Shown here one piece after another: positions 1-6,610 of a stretch of 52,450 bases of DNA. Within the stretch, counting starts at the first letter, position 1. Each line of letters starts with the position of its first letter. This DNA comes from a virus. The stretch spans positions 1 through 52,450 of the IMG/VR virus record IMGVR_UViG_3300048930_001392; one strand, 5' to 3'. The notes under the pieces were generated by a model. That model saw only the letters and a program-made list of their open reading frames with translations, ran no database searches and was not told the origin of the DNA. A program made the position numbers and the translations under genes.

Positions 1-135
1 GAAGTGTCCGGCTTGCACCACAACGTCTTTGGCGGTTTCCTGAGCTTGAAGGTCGGCATTTACAGCACGGGAGAAGGTGCCGTCCGCTTCAGCGACTTCA
101 GCTACCGGGCTATCGGGCAGGTTTCCAACGCCTGA
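1..135 (+). CDS. C-terminal fragment of a probable GH43-type glycosidase
   Basis: This is an open frame from the window edge to a TGA at 133-135, giving 44 residues. The tail has the look of a beta-sandwich end (LKVGIYSTGEG, then VRFSDFSYR), which resembles the C-terminal domain of family 43 beta-xylosidases and arabinosidases. The gene starts outside the window. Its stop lies 22 bases before the dif-like site, so the gene is intact on this side and belongs to the host chromosome rather than to the inovirus. The family call rests on recognising a short tail and is tentative. Confidence 0.5.
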   Translation, partial: EVSGLHHNVFGGFLSLKVGIYSTGEGAVRFSDFSYRAIGQVSNA

Positions 136-536
136 ACCTGCCACGGGCTTGCTTCCATTTTTACATAATATGCATTCCCTTCCGGGTTAATTCCTTGGGA
201 GCTTGGTATATCAGCCTTTGCTGTACCCGGTAGGGTCATACCAATTGCGCATAACAACATTGCTGCACTAGCCGCTAACTTCCGTGCTAGTGCTGTCCAG
301 GCTCGTCCAGCCGCTCCGTCTGATCGGACCGCTTTGATTGCTACTAACCACTGTGCCGGGTCTTCTCCGGCCATCGTTGCCATTTGGGCTATTAGCTCCT
401 CATCGGGGTAGGCGTCTTCTTTACGCCATTGGCTAACTACCTGCCTAGATCGTCCTAGGCGTTCTGCTAGGGCCGTGTCCGTCGTTAGGTGCTGGGCTTC
501 TTTGGCCCGATCCATCAACGCCTGTAAAACACTCAT
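102..536 (-). CDS. Inovirus repressor-like protein, DUF3693 type, spanning the attachment site
   Basis: This 144-residue protein resembles the DUF3693 regulators of Xanthomonas-group filamentous phages. An N-terminal helix-turn-helix (about residues 18-45, LAERLGRSRQVVSQWR) is followed by a hydrophobic stretch near residues 85-105 that could sit in the membrane. The start is supported by an AGGAG about 7 bases upstream. Residues 122-125 (AYYV) are encoded by the att core and arm. The last 19 residues are encoded by chromosomal DNA, so this is the lysogen form. Rejoining the phage ends gives a 155-residue form with a different 30-residue tail. It probably represses the rightward phage genes from the operator region just upstream of it. 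Confidence 0.8.
   Translation of the reverse strand: MSVLQALMDRAKEAQHLTTDTALAERLGRSRQVVSQWRKEDAYPDEELIAQMATMAGEDPAQWLVAIKAVRSDGAAGRAWTALARKLAASAAMLLCAIGMTLPGTAKADIPSSQGINPEGNAYYVKMEASPWQVQALETCPIAR
158..185. other. Left dif-like attachment site (chromosome / inovirus junction)
   Basis: The site reads as a XerD-type arm TTTTTACATAA (158-168), a core TATGCA (169-174) and a right arm TTCCCTTCCGG (175-185). The XerD-type arm and core match other bacterial dif sites. The right arm does not resemble a XerC arm (TTATGCG...), so it should be the inovirus-derived half. This fits a hybrid made by XerCD strand exchange, with the chromosomal D arm on the left and phage DNA on the right. Confidence 0.85.
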
Positions 537-604
537 GTCCGACTCCTACTTGACAACATGTCCGACAATAGGTTGTCATACACCTGTCCGACAAACATCG
601 GACA
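535..604. promoter_or_regulatory. Inovirus operator region with repeated TGTCCGA boxes
   Basis: The intergenic region between the leftward repressor and the rightward genes holds three direct copies of TGTCCGAC (537-543 region, 560-566 and 586-592) and one inverted copy, TCGGACA (598-604). The first copy overlaps the repressor start codon. A TTGACA hexamer (550-555) sits among them and could be a -35 element. The layout suggests cooperative binding by the DUF3693 regulator with autoregulation. The repeats are seen directly; the binding protein is inferred. Confidence 0.65.
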
Positions 605-641
605 CCCGGGTCCGCTGCCCTAGGCGGGTCGCCCGGGTTTT
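604..641. terminator. Stem-loop before the inovirus rightward operon (attenuator or origin hairpin)
   Basis: ACCCGGG at 604-610 pairs with CCCGGGT at 632-638, with an inner CCGC/GCGG pair (612-615 with 624-627), followed by a short T run. It lies between the operators and the first rightward gene, where it could attenuate transcription. It could also be part of the rolling-circle origin. The sequence alone does not decide between these. Confidence 0.4.
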
Positions 642-667
642 CTAGGGCTAGGGCAGGGGGTAATTCC

Positions 668-1003
668 ATGAATCACCTATTCAACCTCTGGGTCATCGGT
701 CTCGTACTGTTCTTACTGTATTGGCTTGACCGCTTTGTCTCTGCTGTTATTTCTTACCGTCAAAACCGACACGCCTCCCGCTTACGCGCATTGGCGTTCA
801 TGTCGGAAGTTCGCTTCGCTCACGCTTACGGCTTACCTCCTTTCCAGCAATCCAACGTTGCAGCCCTTCGGCAACTCGATTTGGATTCGCCCTTCGCTTA
901 CTGCCGTCCCCCAGGTACTCCATCGGGCTCTCACCGGGTAATGCCCTGTGCACAGGTGATTCAGATGCCGGGTCATCCCGATGGAGTGCCTTCTAATGCT
1001 TAA
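668..1003 (+). CDS. Inovirus membrane protein, unknown function
   Basis: The product is 111 residues with one N-terminal membrane segment (about residues 6-22, LWVIGLVLFLLYWLDRF) and a polar remainder. The start follows a G-rich ribosome binding site (GGGGG, about 8 bases upstream). It is the first rightward gene after the operators, where related phages carry short unconserved membrane ORFs. No family is recognised. The C-terminal part has unremarkable composition, so the true end is less certain than the start. Confidence 0.5.
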   Translation: MNHLFNLWVIGLVLFLLYWLDRFVSAVISYRQNRHASRLRALAFMSEVRFAHAYGLPPFQQSNVAALRQLDLDSPFAYCRPPGTPSGSHRVMPCAQVIQMPGHPDGVPSNA

Positions 1004-1163
1004 GGTCAATCTCTGGCTCCTTGCGTGGTTCGTTCCCTTGTGGCTCCTGCGTTCAGTTGAACCGGGTCTAGGTCGTTGGGCTCTCTGCCTCATCGTCGTC
1101 TATGCCTTCGTTCAATGGCTAGTTGCCTTGGTCGTCCTCGTTCGTAGTGGGGTGGGCAAATGA
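996..1163 (+). CDS. Small inovirus membrane protein with two membrane segments
   Basis: The product is 55 residues and very hydrophobic, with two predicted membrane helices (about residues 5-20 and 30-50). An in-frame ATG exists at 981, but the start at 996 has a GGAG at good spacing and is preferred. It overlaps the end of the preceding gene and its stop overlaps the next start (ATGA), so the genes are probably translated as a coupled set. Its role is unknown; size and topology are compatible with a small assembly or coat component. Confidence 0.55.
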   Translation: MLKVNLWLLAWFVPLWLLRSVEPGLGRWALCLIVVYAFVQWLVALVVLVRSGVGK

Positions 1164-1399
1164 CAACGCCTAGCAATCCTGAGCGATTGACCTTCGAGGA
1201 TTACCTCGGTCGTGCTTTTGTCTACGCCGTGGGTACTGCCATTGTTATCGCAACCGCATCAGTTGCTTCTTTCTTAGCTCTGTTCGTTATCAGTAAAGCG
1301 CATTGCGAGTTCAGGCCAGAGTCGCAGCGTTGCATTGCCATAGAAGCTCGAGCCGCTGCTCGTGAGGCTCGTGGTGTCAATTCAGGGCTCTATCCATGA
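1160..1399 (+). CDS. Small inovirus membrane protein
   Basis: The product is 79 residues: a polar N-terminus, one membrane segment at about residues 20-47, then a basic and acidic tail rich in Ala and Arg. ATGA overlaps at both ends put it in a translationally coupled run from about 996 to 1593. It is not recognised as a member of a named family. The position just ahead of the zinc-ribbon protein and replication initiator is typical for accessory membrane ORFs in this phage group. Confidence 0.6.
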   Translation: MTTPSNPERLTFEDYLGRAFVYAVGTAIVIATASVASFLALFVISKAHCEFRPESQRCIAIEARAAAREARGVNSGLYP

Positions 1400-1593
1400 G
1401 CCCGGTCGTCTGTGAAGACTGTGATGACCCTGTGGTGCCCACGGTGACCGGCTGGTATCGATGCCGCATGTGTGGCTATGAATCGCTGCGTGCGCCTGTT
1501 CCGCGTCCTTCTAGCGGCCTCGATTCCTACATAGATTCACAGCTTGGAAGCGCCGCAGGCGCTGGGCTTGTCTCTTTATTCGATAAGTCATAA
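1396..1593 (+). CDS. Zinc-ribbon small protein
   Basis: The product is 65 residues with two CxxC pairs, CEDC near residue 6 and CRMC near residue 23, forming a probable zinc ribbon. The remainder is polar with a Gly/Ala-rich end. The ATGA overlap with the preceding gene and the position 5 bases before the replication gene suggest a role alongside replication or regulation, but nothing in the sequence fixes it. Confidence 0.65.
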   Translation: MSPVVCEDCDDPVVPTVTGWYRCRMCGYESLRAPVPRPSSGLDSYIDSQLGSAAGAGLVSLFDKS

Positions 1594-1598
1594 GCCAT

Positions 1599-2435
1599 AT
1601 GCAAATTTCTACAGGCCAAATGAAGCAGACACGTATCGTGAAGATGCAGAAGGGTGTTATCGCCGCTGGTCGTGCTTTGGATAACAAAGCTCGTGAGCTT
1701 TACGGTGAACCTCGTTTCATTCCCCAGGGCAAGAAAGGGGCAGGGGAGTACTCCAAAGCTTCTCCGTACCGTGCCGCGCTTATCACGCTCACCTATGCCC
1801 CCGGTGTTGATTGGCAACCTGACCACATTGCCAAACTACTTACCCACTATCGCAACTGGTTTAAGCGCAATGCGAAGGGTCATCCGTTCCTGTACGTCTG
1901 GACGGTAGAGCTACAGCAACGCGGCATTCCGCATTACCACATCGTTGTATGGCTTCCCCGTGGTGTTGTTCCGCCATTGCCTGACTCCCAAGGCTGGTGG
2001 CCGCACGGCAAAACCAATGCCATCTATGCCCGTTCTCCGGTTGGCTACATCGCCAAATACGCCAGCAAAGGTGAAAACCAATCTGGTCATCACTTGCCTC
2101 CACGCTGCCGCCTCTGGGGCCACGGTGGTCTAACGATGGTCGAACGTGGGGAAATTGCATTCGCTACCTGTCCACGCTGGCTCAAGGGCGTTATTCACCA
2201 TGAAGCGCACCCCATCAAGAAAAGTGTCGAAGTGCTTACTACCTTGGCCTCCGGAAAGGTCGAAGTTATCAAGCGAGCTGCATGGGTGCTTAAAGCTGGC
2301 TTGGCCGCTGGATGGGCCTTCTTCTCTCCTTTTGACTTCGACGGTTTTTCAGAATCAGGAATCACGCTACGCCATCTCGGCGTGATTGAGGCCCTGACTC
2401 CCGATGGCGATTCCTTTCTCATCGCACATTCCTAA
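1599..2435 (+). CDS. Rolling-circle replication initiation protein (HUH endonuclease)
   Basis: This 278-residue protein nicks the phage origin and starts rolling-circle replication, like pII of Ff phages. The metal-binding HUH-type motif is seen as HYHIVVWLP (about residues 118-126). The catalytic tyrosine motif is seen as GYIAKYASK (about residues 149-157). A preceding hydrophobic strand, ALITLTYAP, matches the first conserved motif of the family. A second in-frame ATG at 1620 could be the true start. It is followed directly by the ssDNA-binding protein gene, the standard arrangement. It acts in the cytoplasm together with host polymerase. Confidence 0.9.
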   Translation: MQISTGQMKQTRIVKMQKGVIAAGRALDNKARELYGEPRFIPQGKKGAGEYSKASPYRAALITLTYAPGVDWQPDHIAKLLTHYRNWFKRNAKGHPFLYVWTVELQQRGIPHYHIVVWLPRGVVPPLPDSQGWWPHGKTNAIYARSPVGYIAKYASKGENQSGHHLPPRCRLWGHGGLTMVERGEIAFATCPRWLKGVIHHEAHPIKKSVEVLTTLASGKVEVIKRAAWVLKAGLAAGWAFFSPFDFDGFSESGITLRHLGVIEALTPDGDSFLIAHS

Positions 2436-2447
2436 ATAGGGCTATTT

Positions 2448-2750
2448 ATGCAGCTTCTCATCGAAATTTTTTCCAATTCCACTCGGACCATCAAGGGCAA
2501 GAAAAAGGACGGTACACCGTTCGAAATGCAGAAGCAGGAAGGCTACTGGCACGCCGGCAAGGCTTACCCGGACCGCTTTGAATTCACGCCTCCGCGTGAC
2601 TTGCCGAACGGCTATCCGCCTGGGCGCTATGAAGTCGCGTTGGAGTCGTTCCGCATCAACGGCGAATACCAGTCGTTCGAAATGGACCCCTACAACTTCA
2701 AGCTGCTCAAGCTTGCCGATGAACCTGCCAAGGTTGCGAAGGTCGGCTAA
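2448..2750 (+). CDS. Inovirus ssDNA-binding protein (pV-like)
   Basis: The product is 100 residues and resembles the helix-destabilising gene V family. The N-terminal strand (MQLLIEIFS) is followed by basic and aromatic residues suited to ssDNA binding. pV coats newly made plus strands and shifts the phage from replication to packaging. It is preceded by a GGG at ribosome-binding distance. Its stop codon overlaps the ATG of the next gene (TAATG), indicating translational coupling to the coat genes. Confidence 0.85.
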   Translation: MQLLIEIFSNSTRTIKGKKKDGTPFEMQKQEGYWHAGKAYPDRFEFTPPRDLPNGYPPGRYEVALESFRINGEYQSFEMDPYNFKLLKLADEPAKVAKVG

Positions 2751-2941
2751 TGCGTCAACTCGCTTGCATCGCATGGGATGAGGTTACAGACACCTGTACG
2801 ACGCAGGCGTGGGTAGAACATCCGTCAATTCTCCCCCCTTTGACGGATGCGGAACGGGACCAATTGGTTGTAGAGATAGCTACGTTGTGGGCTATCGCTT
2901 TCTGCCTCCGGTTGGTCTTCCGTTTCATTTGGAGGGGGTAA
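2750..2941 (+). CDS. Small coat protein candidate (pVII/pIX-like)
   Basis: The product is 63 residues with a soluble N-terminus containing Cys and Trp and one C-terminal membrane segment (about residues 44-60, LWAIAFCLRLVFRFI). It sits between pV and pVIII, where filamentous phages encode the minor coat proteins of the virion tip that is extruded first. Similar proteins are common in Xanthomonas-group inoviruses. The role is inferred from position and topology. Confidence 0.65.
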   Translation: MRQLACIAWDEVTDTCTTQAWVEHPSILPPLTDAERDQLVVEIATLWAIAFCLRLVFRFIWRG

Positions 2942-2965
2942 CAGCCTCAAACATGGGAGAACATC

Positions 2966-3091
2966 ATGACCGAGGTAATTGCTGACATCGCTGCTGTCGG
3001 CCCCACGCTGGAAGCAATCGGCGGTGCGGTCATCGGCTTGGCGGTGATTGCCCTCACCTTCAAGTGGGCAAAGGGCATGGTGCTTTCCTAA
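2966..3091 (+). CDS. Major coat protein pVIII
   Basis: This is a 41-residue protein with the pVIII layout: a short acidic amphipathic N-terminus (MTEVIADIAAV), a central membrane helix (about residues 18-32, rich in Ile, Leu, Ala and Gly), and a basic C-terminus (KWAKGM) that contacts DNA. A GGGAG lies about 8 bases upstream of the ATG. No cleavable signal peptide is present; some inovirus major coat proteins are inserted without processing. The strong terminator straight after it fits a gene that must be expressed at very high level. Confidence 0.88.
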   Translation: MTEVIADIAAVGPTLEAIGGAVIGLAVIALTFKWAKGMVLS

Positions 3092-3110
3092 TAGGGAAAG
3101 TGCCGTTTCC

Positions 3111-3144
3111 GCCCCCGGTCATGTGGCCGGGGGTTTTCTTCTTT
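3111..3144 (+). terminator. Rho-independent terminator after the major coat gene
   Basis: CCCCCGG (3112-3118) pairs with CCGGGGG (3127-3133), with an 8-base loop, followed by TTTTCTTCTTT. It lies 20 bases after the pVIII stop. This matches the central terminator of filamentous phages, which keeps coat transcripts high relative to pIII and assembly genes. Confidence 0.92.
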
Positions 3145-3156
3145 CCGGGGTATCTC

Positions 3157-3219
3157 ATGGAAAATTATTTCTACGTGGTCGGTGTGCTGGGGGCGTTATG
3201 GATTTTGTTCGCGCCGTGA
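3157..3219 (+). CDS. Candidate 20-residue membrane peptide (pIX-like)
   Basis: The product is 20 residues (MENYFYVVGVL, then GALWILFAP), almost entirely a single membrane helix. It starts just after the terminator and overlaps the start of pIII in another frame. Ff phage pVII and pIX are 32-33 residues with the same simple design, so a tip protein is possible. The upstream GGGG is only a weak ribosome site. It is reported because hydrophobicity, position and overlap all fit a small virion protein. Confidence 0.4.
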   Translation: MENYFYVVGVLGALWILFAP

Positions 3220-4580
3220 TTGCATCCGTCATTCGTGCGCTATGTATAGGGCTTATCCTGTACGCCGTTGCAGCGTATTCGCCGAACGCGCTCGCGCAAA
3301 CTGGTACCTGTCCGCCCACAGATTCACCAGCTACACGTCCCTGTGACCAAGGGCAAGCTAAATCAGCCGCCACTTCGTGGTCGGGCGCAGCAGCTAAATG
3401 CCAGGCGATAACCGGCCCCGGTCATCCCTACAATGTCATTGCTCCAACACATTCCCAGAATTCAGCGCAAGACGGTTATTACGTTGCTAATGCGCAATGT
3501 ATGTACAACGGCAGCGTTGCTTCTACCGTTTCATCATTTCCAACGGTTTACTATTACGGTTCAACGTGCCTCACAGGGCAGTACCGTTCCGGCCTCTCGG
3601 ATAGCTTCAACTACATAGGCTCGCTTCCTGAATGTCTAGACGGTTGCAAGGTCACCTATGGCCCTCGCGTAGAGACAACATTCAATGGGTCTACCGCCAT
3701 AAGCGGTACGGGTCGCGCGTATACCGGCGACGTGTGTCCCACAACGTCTCCTCCATCGCCCACCAAGCAAGAGGCCACGCAACCGCCAGAGGACGTATGT
3801 TCACCGGCCGGTAACGGCCAGACGATGTGCGTTAAGCCTAGTGGCGAGCATTGCTCAACATCTGCGCGTGGCAATCAATTTTGCTGGTCTCCTAATGAGA
3901 CAGGCACTAAAACAAATGAAGAGGCTGCACAGAAAAAAGACGTGACGGGTAAGCCTGTAACTCCTCCCAATGTTTCGATACCCAATGACAAGGAATGGAA
4001 TAGGGAAGAGGGTCATCAAGCTACCGCTTGCGTCAATTCGACCTGTACCACGTACAACATCTCCAACTTTACTCAGGTACCGCGTGGCTCCGGTAATGAT
4101 GGTGGGGACGGTACTGAAGAGGAATCGTCCGAAGGTGCAGAAGATGGTGAAGAGCATGACGGCTACGGTAACGGGGCTGTTAACTGCGATGTTCCGCCGC
4201 AGTGCTCTAGCAAAAGCGACGCTATCGGTTGCGCGATGCTCAAACAACATTTCAACCTTACCTGTAGGGAAGGTGATGATGATTATTCCGGCGTTCCGGA
4301 TGGCATAGCAGATGCAGACATAGAAAAGCCCGTATCTGGAATCTTCCAAGCGGGTGAGGGTGGTAATGGCGGTGAGTATGGTGATGTAGACATGTCTGGT
4401 TGGGCTGGCACCGGTGCATGTCCTGTAGTGCTTTCCTTCACCATCCCTCGGTTTGGTACGTACACCATGGACGGAGAGTGGATATGCCACGTCCTTGACG
4501 TATTACGGGCTCTTATCAATGTCCTCGCTGGCATACACGCCGGTTTCATCATCGCAAGCGGTTTTAGGAAAGGAGGTTAA
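3198..4580 (+). CDS. Adsorption protein pIII
   Basis: The product is 460 residues. It begins with a signal peptide (about residues 1-34, ending PNALAQ), followed by Cys-rich domains with many Ser/Thr/Gly, an acidic linker (Gly, Glu and Asp, about residues 300-325), and a C-terminal membrane anchor (about residues 435-455). The frame extends upstream to 3048, but that part overlaps pVIII and lacks a signal sequence, so the start at 3198 is chosen. pIII sits at the last-extruded end of the virion, binds the pilus receptor and releases the phage from the cell. It is followed by pVI with only a 2-base gap. Confidence 0.85.
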   Translation: MDFVRAVIASVIRALCIGLILYAVAAYSPNALAQTGTCPPTDSPATRPCDQGQAKSAATSWSGAAAKCQAITGPGHPYNVIAPTHSQNSAQDGYYVANAQCMYNGSVASTVSSFPTVYYYGSTCLTGQYRSGLSDSFNYIGSLPECLDGCKVTYGPRVETTFNGSTAISGTGRAYTGDVCPTTSPPSPTKQEATQPPEDVCSPAGNGQTMCVKPSGEHCSTSARGNQFCWSPNETGTKTNEEAAQKKDVTGKPVTPPNVSIPNDKEWNREEGHQATACVNSTCTTYNISNFTQVPRGSGNDGGDGTEEESSEGAEDGEEHDGYGNGAVNCDVPPQCSSKSDAIGCAMLKQHFNLTCREGDDDYSGVPDGIADADIEKPVSGIFQAGEGGNGGEYGDVDMSGWAGTGACPVVLSFTIPRFGTYTMDGEWICHVLDVLRALINVLAGIHAGFIIASGFRKGG

Positions 4581-4582
4581 CG

Positions 4583-4915
4583 ATGCCAGGTCCACTCGCT
4601 GCGCTAGGTCTTGCCGCCTTTTGGACTGGCCTTACGCTCGTCATAAAGAACAGTTTCAAGTATGCAGTTTCTAAAGCGCCTGCATGGTTTGCACATGTTC
4701 TTGGCGCGTTGGGTTTGTACTATTTCGTCGCAGAACCGCTTACAGAGTTCGGCCTTGAATGGGTCAAGGGACAATTCGATGGTCTATCTGGTACCGTGGC
4801 TGAAACGGTCTATTACCTCGATGTAGATAACTACATCAGTGCCGTTTTTTCTGCTTATGCAGTTCGTGCCGCTAGTGGTGCCGCTAAAGCTGCTGTACTC
4901 GCCAAAAAACCATAA
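4583..4915 (+). CDS. Minor coat protein pVI (DUF2523)
   Basis: The product is 110 residues, hydrophobic, with membrane segments at about residues 5-22 and 35-52 and a hydrophobic C-terminal region. This is the typical pVI/DUF2523 design. An AGGAGG spans the end of pIII just before the start codon, so the two are coupled. pVI partners pIII at the virion end and is needed for release. Confidence 0.82.
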   Translation: MPGPLAALGLAAFWTGLTLVIKNSFKYAVSKAPAWFAHVLGALGLYYFVAEPLTEFGLEWVKGQFDGLSGTVAETVYYLDVDNYISAVFSAYAVRAASGAAKAAVLAKKP

Positions 4916-4936
4916 AAATAATTTCTAGGGCGCAAC

Positions 4937-6124
4937 ATGCTTACTCTCATCCTCGCGCAACCGCGCACGGGTAAATCACAGCTTGCTGTTAAGTTCGGTC
5001 TCCAACATATAAAGGAGGGCAAGCGTGTATTCGTTACCAATTTCAACCAGACAGAGGAACAGCGTCTAAAGTCCGGTTTCGAGCGTTATGACACGCCTCA
5101 AGAATGGTGGGGGCCAGACGGTACAGAATTCGCTCCTGCCCATCCTGAGTGGCAAAACCCGCTTCCGCATGGCTCGGTTTGGATAATCGACGAAGCCCAG
5201 GACATATTTCCCCAACGCGGTAAAGACAGACAGCTCCCTGACTTTATCAAGCTGTTTTCCAAGCACGGTCATCATGACCTCACCATCTACATACTCACGC
5301 AAGATGCATCCCAGCTAGACGTGCATCTTCGCCGCAATACCAATTTAACGCTGCACATGACGCGCCCGCTCATGATGCGGAAAGCGAATATCTACACGTT
5401 CCGCGGCTATCAAGAAATGCCGAACGATGCTTGGCGCCGTAGCCAAGTCTGGAAGTCTGCTGAAACTAAAACCACGTTCAAATACAGCAAGAAATATCAG
5501 GACCTCTATGTTTCCGCATCTGCGCATGAATCTATCAAGCTGCGATTTCCGCCCAAGCTTTTATTCCTTCCTGTTCTTCTTGGGCTTGTCGTTTGGCTTT
5601 TGTATTTCAGTTATTCACGCCTCATGGGTGGTGATGAGGTAACAACCCCTATTGAGGCAGCCGCGTCGTTGGCAACCGGCGCGGTAGCGCCTGCCGACGC
5701 GGCCTCCGCTTCCACCAATACCGCAGGCAACAACAAGCGAACGCTAACAACAGAGGAATACCTCGCTCAATGGAAACCCCGTGTTCCCGGGGTTCCTAAC
5801 TCGGCTCCTGCTTATGATGGTTTTGAGGTGCAGGACTATCCCCGTCCTTACTGCATCATTTCAGGCAATCCCACGACTGGGGATTGCTCTTGCTACACCC
5901 AACAAGCTACCTATCTCGACATTCCCGATGATGATTGCCGCCGCTATGTGAAGGGTGGGGTATGGGACCCTTACCGTAAGCCCTCATCCGCTCCCCAGAA
6001 TGAAGGGAACACTGCTGCATCAGCCGATGCGTCTAGCACTGGCTCTGTGGTTATTCCTAATGCCGTCAATGGGTCCCAGACCTTCCCCGAGTCTCCCCAC
6101 TACGTCCCCGGTGATGGGGGGTAG
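4937..6124 (+). CDS. zot: Zot-domain assembly ATPase (pI)
   Basis: The product is 395 residues. The N-terminal Zonula occludens toxin domain carries a P-loop (AQPRTGKSQ, about residues 7-15) and a Walker B-like segment (SVWIIDEAQDI, about residues 80-90). One membrane helix lies at about residues 210-230 (LLFLPVLLGLVVWLLYF), followed by a periplasmic C-terminus with several Cys. pI drives virion extrusion through the inner membrane. It is the last rightward gene of the phage. No phage secretin is seen, so a host secretin is probably used. Confidence 0.92.
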   Translation: MLTLILAQPRTGKSQLAVKFGLQHIKEGKRVFVTNFNQTEEQRLKSGFERYDTPQEWWGPDGTEFAPAHPEWQNPLPHGSVWIIDEAQDIFPQRGKDRQLPDFIKLFSKHGHHDLTIYILTQDASQLDVHLRRNTNLTLHMTRPLMMRKANIYTFRGYQEMPNDAWRRSQVWKSAETKTTFKYSKKYQDLYVSASAHESIKLRFPPKLLFLPVLLGLVVWLLYFSYSRLMGGDEVTTPIEAAASLATGAVAPADAASASTNTAGNNKRTLTTEEYLAQWKPRVPGVPNSAPAYDGFEVQDYPRPYCIISGNPTTGDCSCYTQQATYLDIPDDDCRRYVKGGVWDPYRKPSSAPQNEGNTAASADASSTGSVVIPNAVNGSQTFPESPHYVPGDGG

Positions 6125-6146
6125 GGCTATGCCCTACGGTGACGCC

Positions 6147-6452
6147 TTACCCCGCACGCCTCCCGAAGTGACGTTCTTGCCAGTCGCGTAATTCCACGAT
6201 AACAACTTTGACCTTCGTCCCCTGCCGAGCCGCTTTTTCAGCTTTACGCCTTGATTGGTGGCCCGCTCGTCGTAGCTCCATTTCGTCACGCCATGCAATG
6301 CCCAGGACGCGACGTTCGCTTAGGTGCTGACCATCTGGGGTTACGAAATATCTTCCTTCCTCGGTGAATCGCCAGCCTCGCCATGCTGGGTGTACTTCTG
6401 CTGTCACGGGTACTTCGATTACCTGCCTACCTTCCTTAGTTAAGTACTTCAC
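6147..6452 (-). CDS. DUF3653-type inovirus protein cut off from its operon
   Basis: The product is 101 residues from a GTG start. It has a WRGWRFTEEGRYFVTPDG-type motif (about residues 24-40) of the DUF3653 family found in Xanthomonas-group phages, followed by a very basic region (about residues 60-85). In the circular phage genome this gene would lie directly downstream of the repressor with a GTGA start/stop overlap. In the prophage the attachment site separates them, so it has lost its upstream promoter. It could be a regulator or an immunity partner of the repressor. Confidence 0.7.
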   Translation of the reverse strand: MKYLTKEGRQVIEVPVTAEVHPAWRGWRFTEEGRYFVTPDGQHLSERRVLGIAWRDEMELRRAGHQSRRKAEKAARQGTKVKVVIVELRDWQERHFGRRAG

Positions 6453-6537
6453 ATTCTGGCCTCAATGTATGGTTTAGAAGCGCCAGCAAGCTTCGTGCCA
6501 AGCCACGTTTTAACCAGTCCCCACAGGAATGACCTTC

Positions 6538-6565
6538 TCCGAACATAATATGCAGTAGTTTAGAT
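6538..6565. other. Middle dif-like attachment site (inovirus / tailed phage junction)
   Basis: The left arm is TCCGAACATAA (6538-6548), the core TATGCA (6549-6554) and the right arm GTAGTTTAGAT (6555-6565). The left arm matches a XerD arm (AACATAA as in E. coli dif). The right arm is not a recognisable XerC arm. The identical core with two phage-derived arms is what tandem integration of two elements at one dif should leave behind. Confidence 0.82.
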
Positions 6566-6610
6566 GCCATAACCGTTTGAAATCAGTGGGTTGCCGAACA
6601 GGGGTATTCG

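Larger units (their letters stand above)
169..6548. mobile_element. Inovirus (filamentous phage) prophage integrated at dif
   Basis: About 6.38 kb lies between the identical cores at 169 and 6549. It carries a full filamentous phage gene set in the usual order: regulator, small membrane proteins, HUH replication initiator, pV, small coat proteins, pVIII, terminator, pIII, pVI and pI/Zot. No integrase is encoded, as expected for phages such as phiLf and Cf1c that use the host XerCD system. Base composition looks clearly less GC-rich than in the tailed prophage next to it. All core genes look intact, so the element may still be able to form virions. Confidence 0.93.

Noticed and set aside
3855-4490. 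Leftward 211-codon frame within pIII
   Set aside because: It is antisense to the adsorption protein gene, whose signal peptide and membrane anchor are clear.
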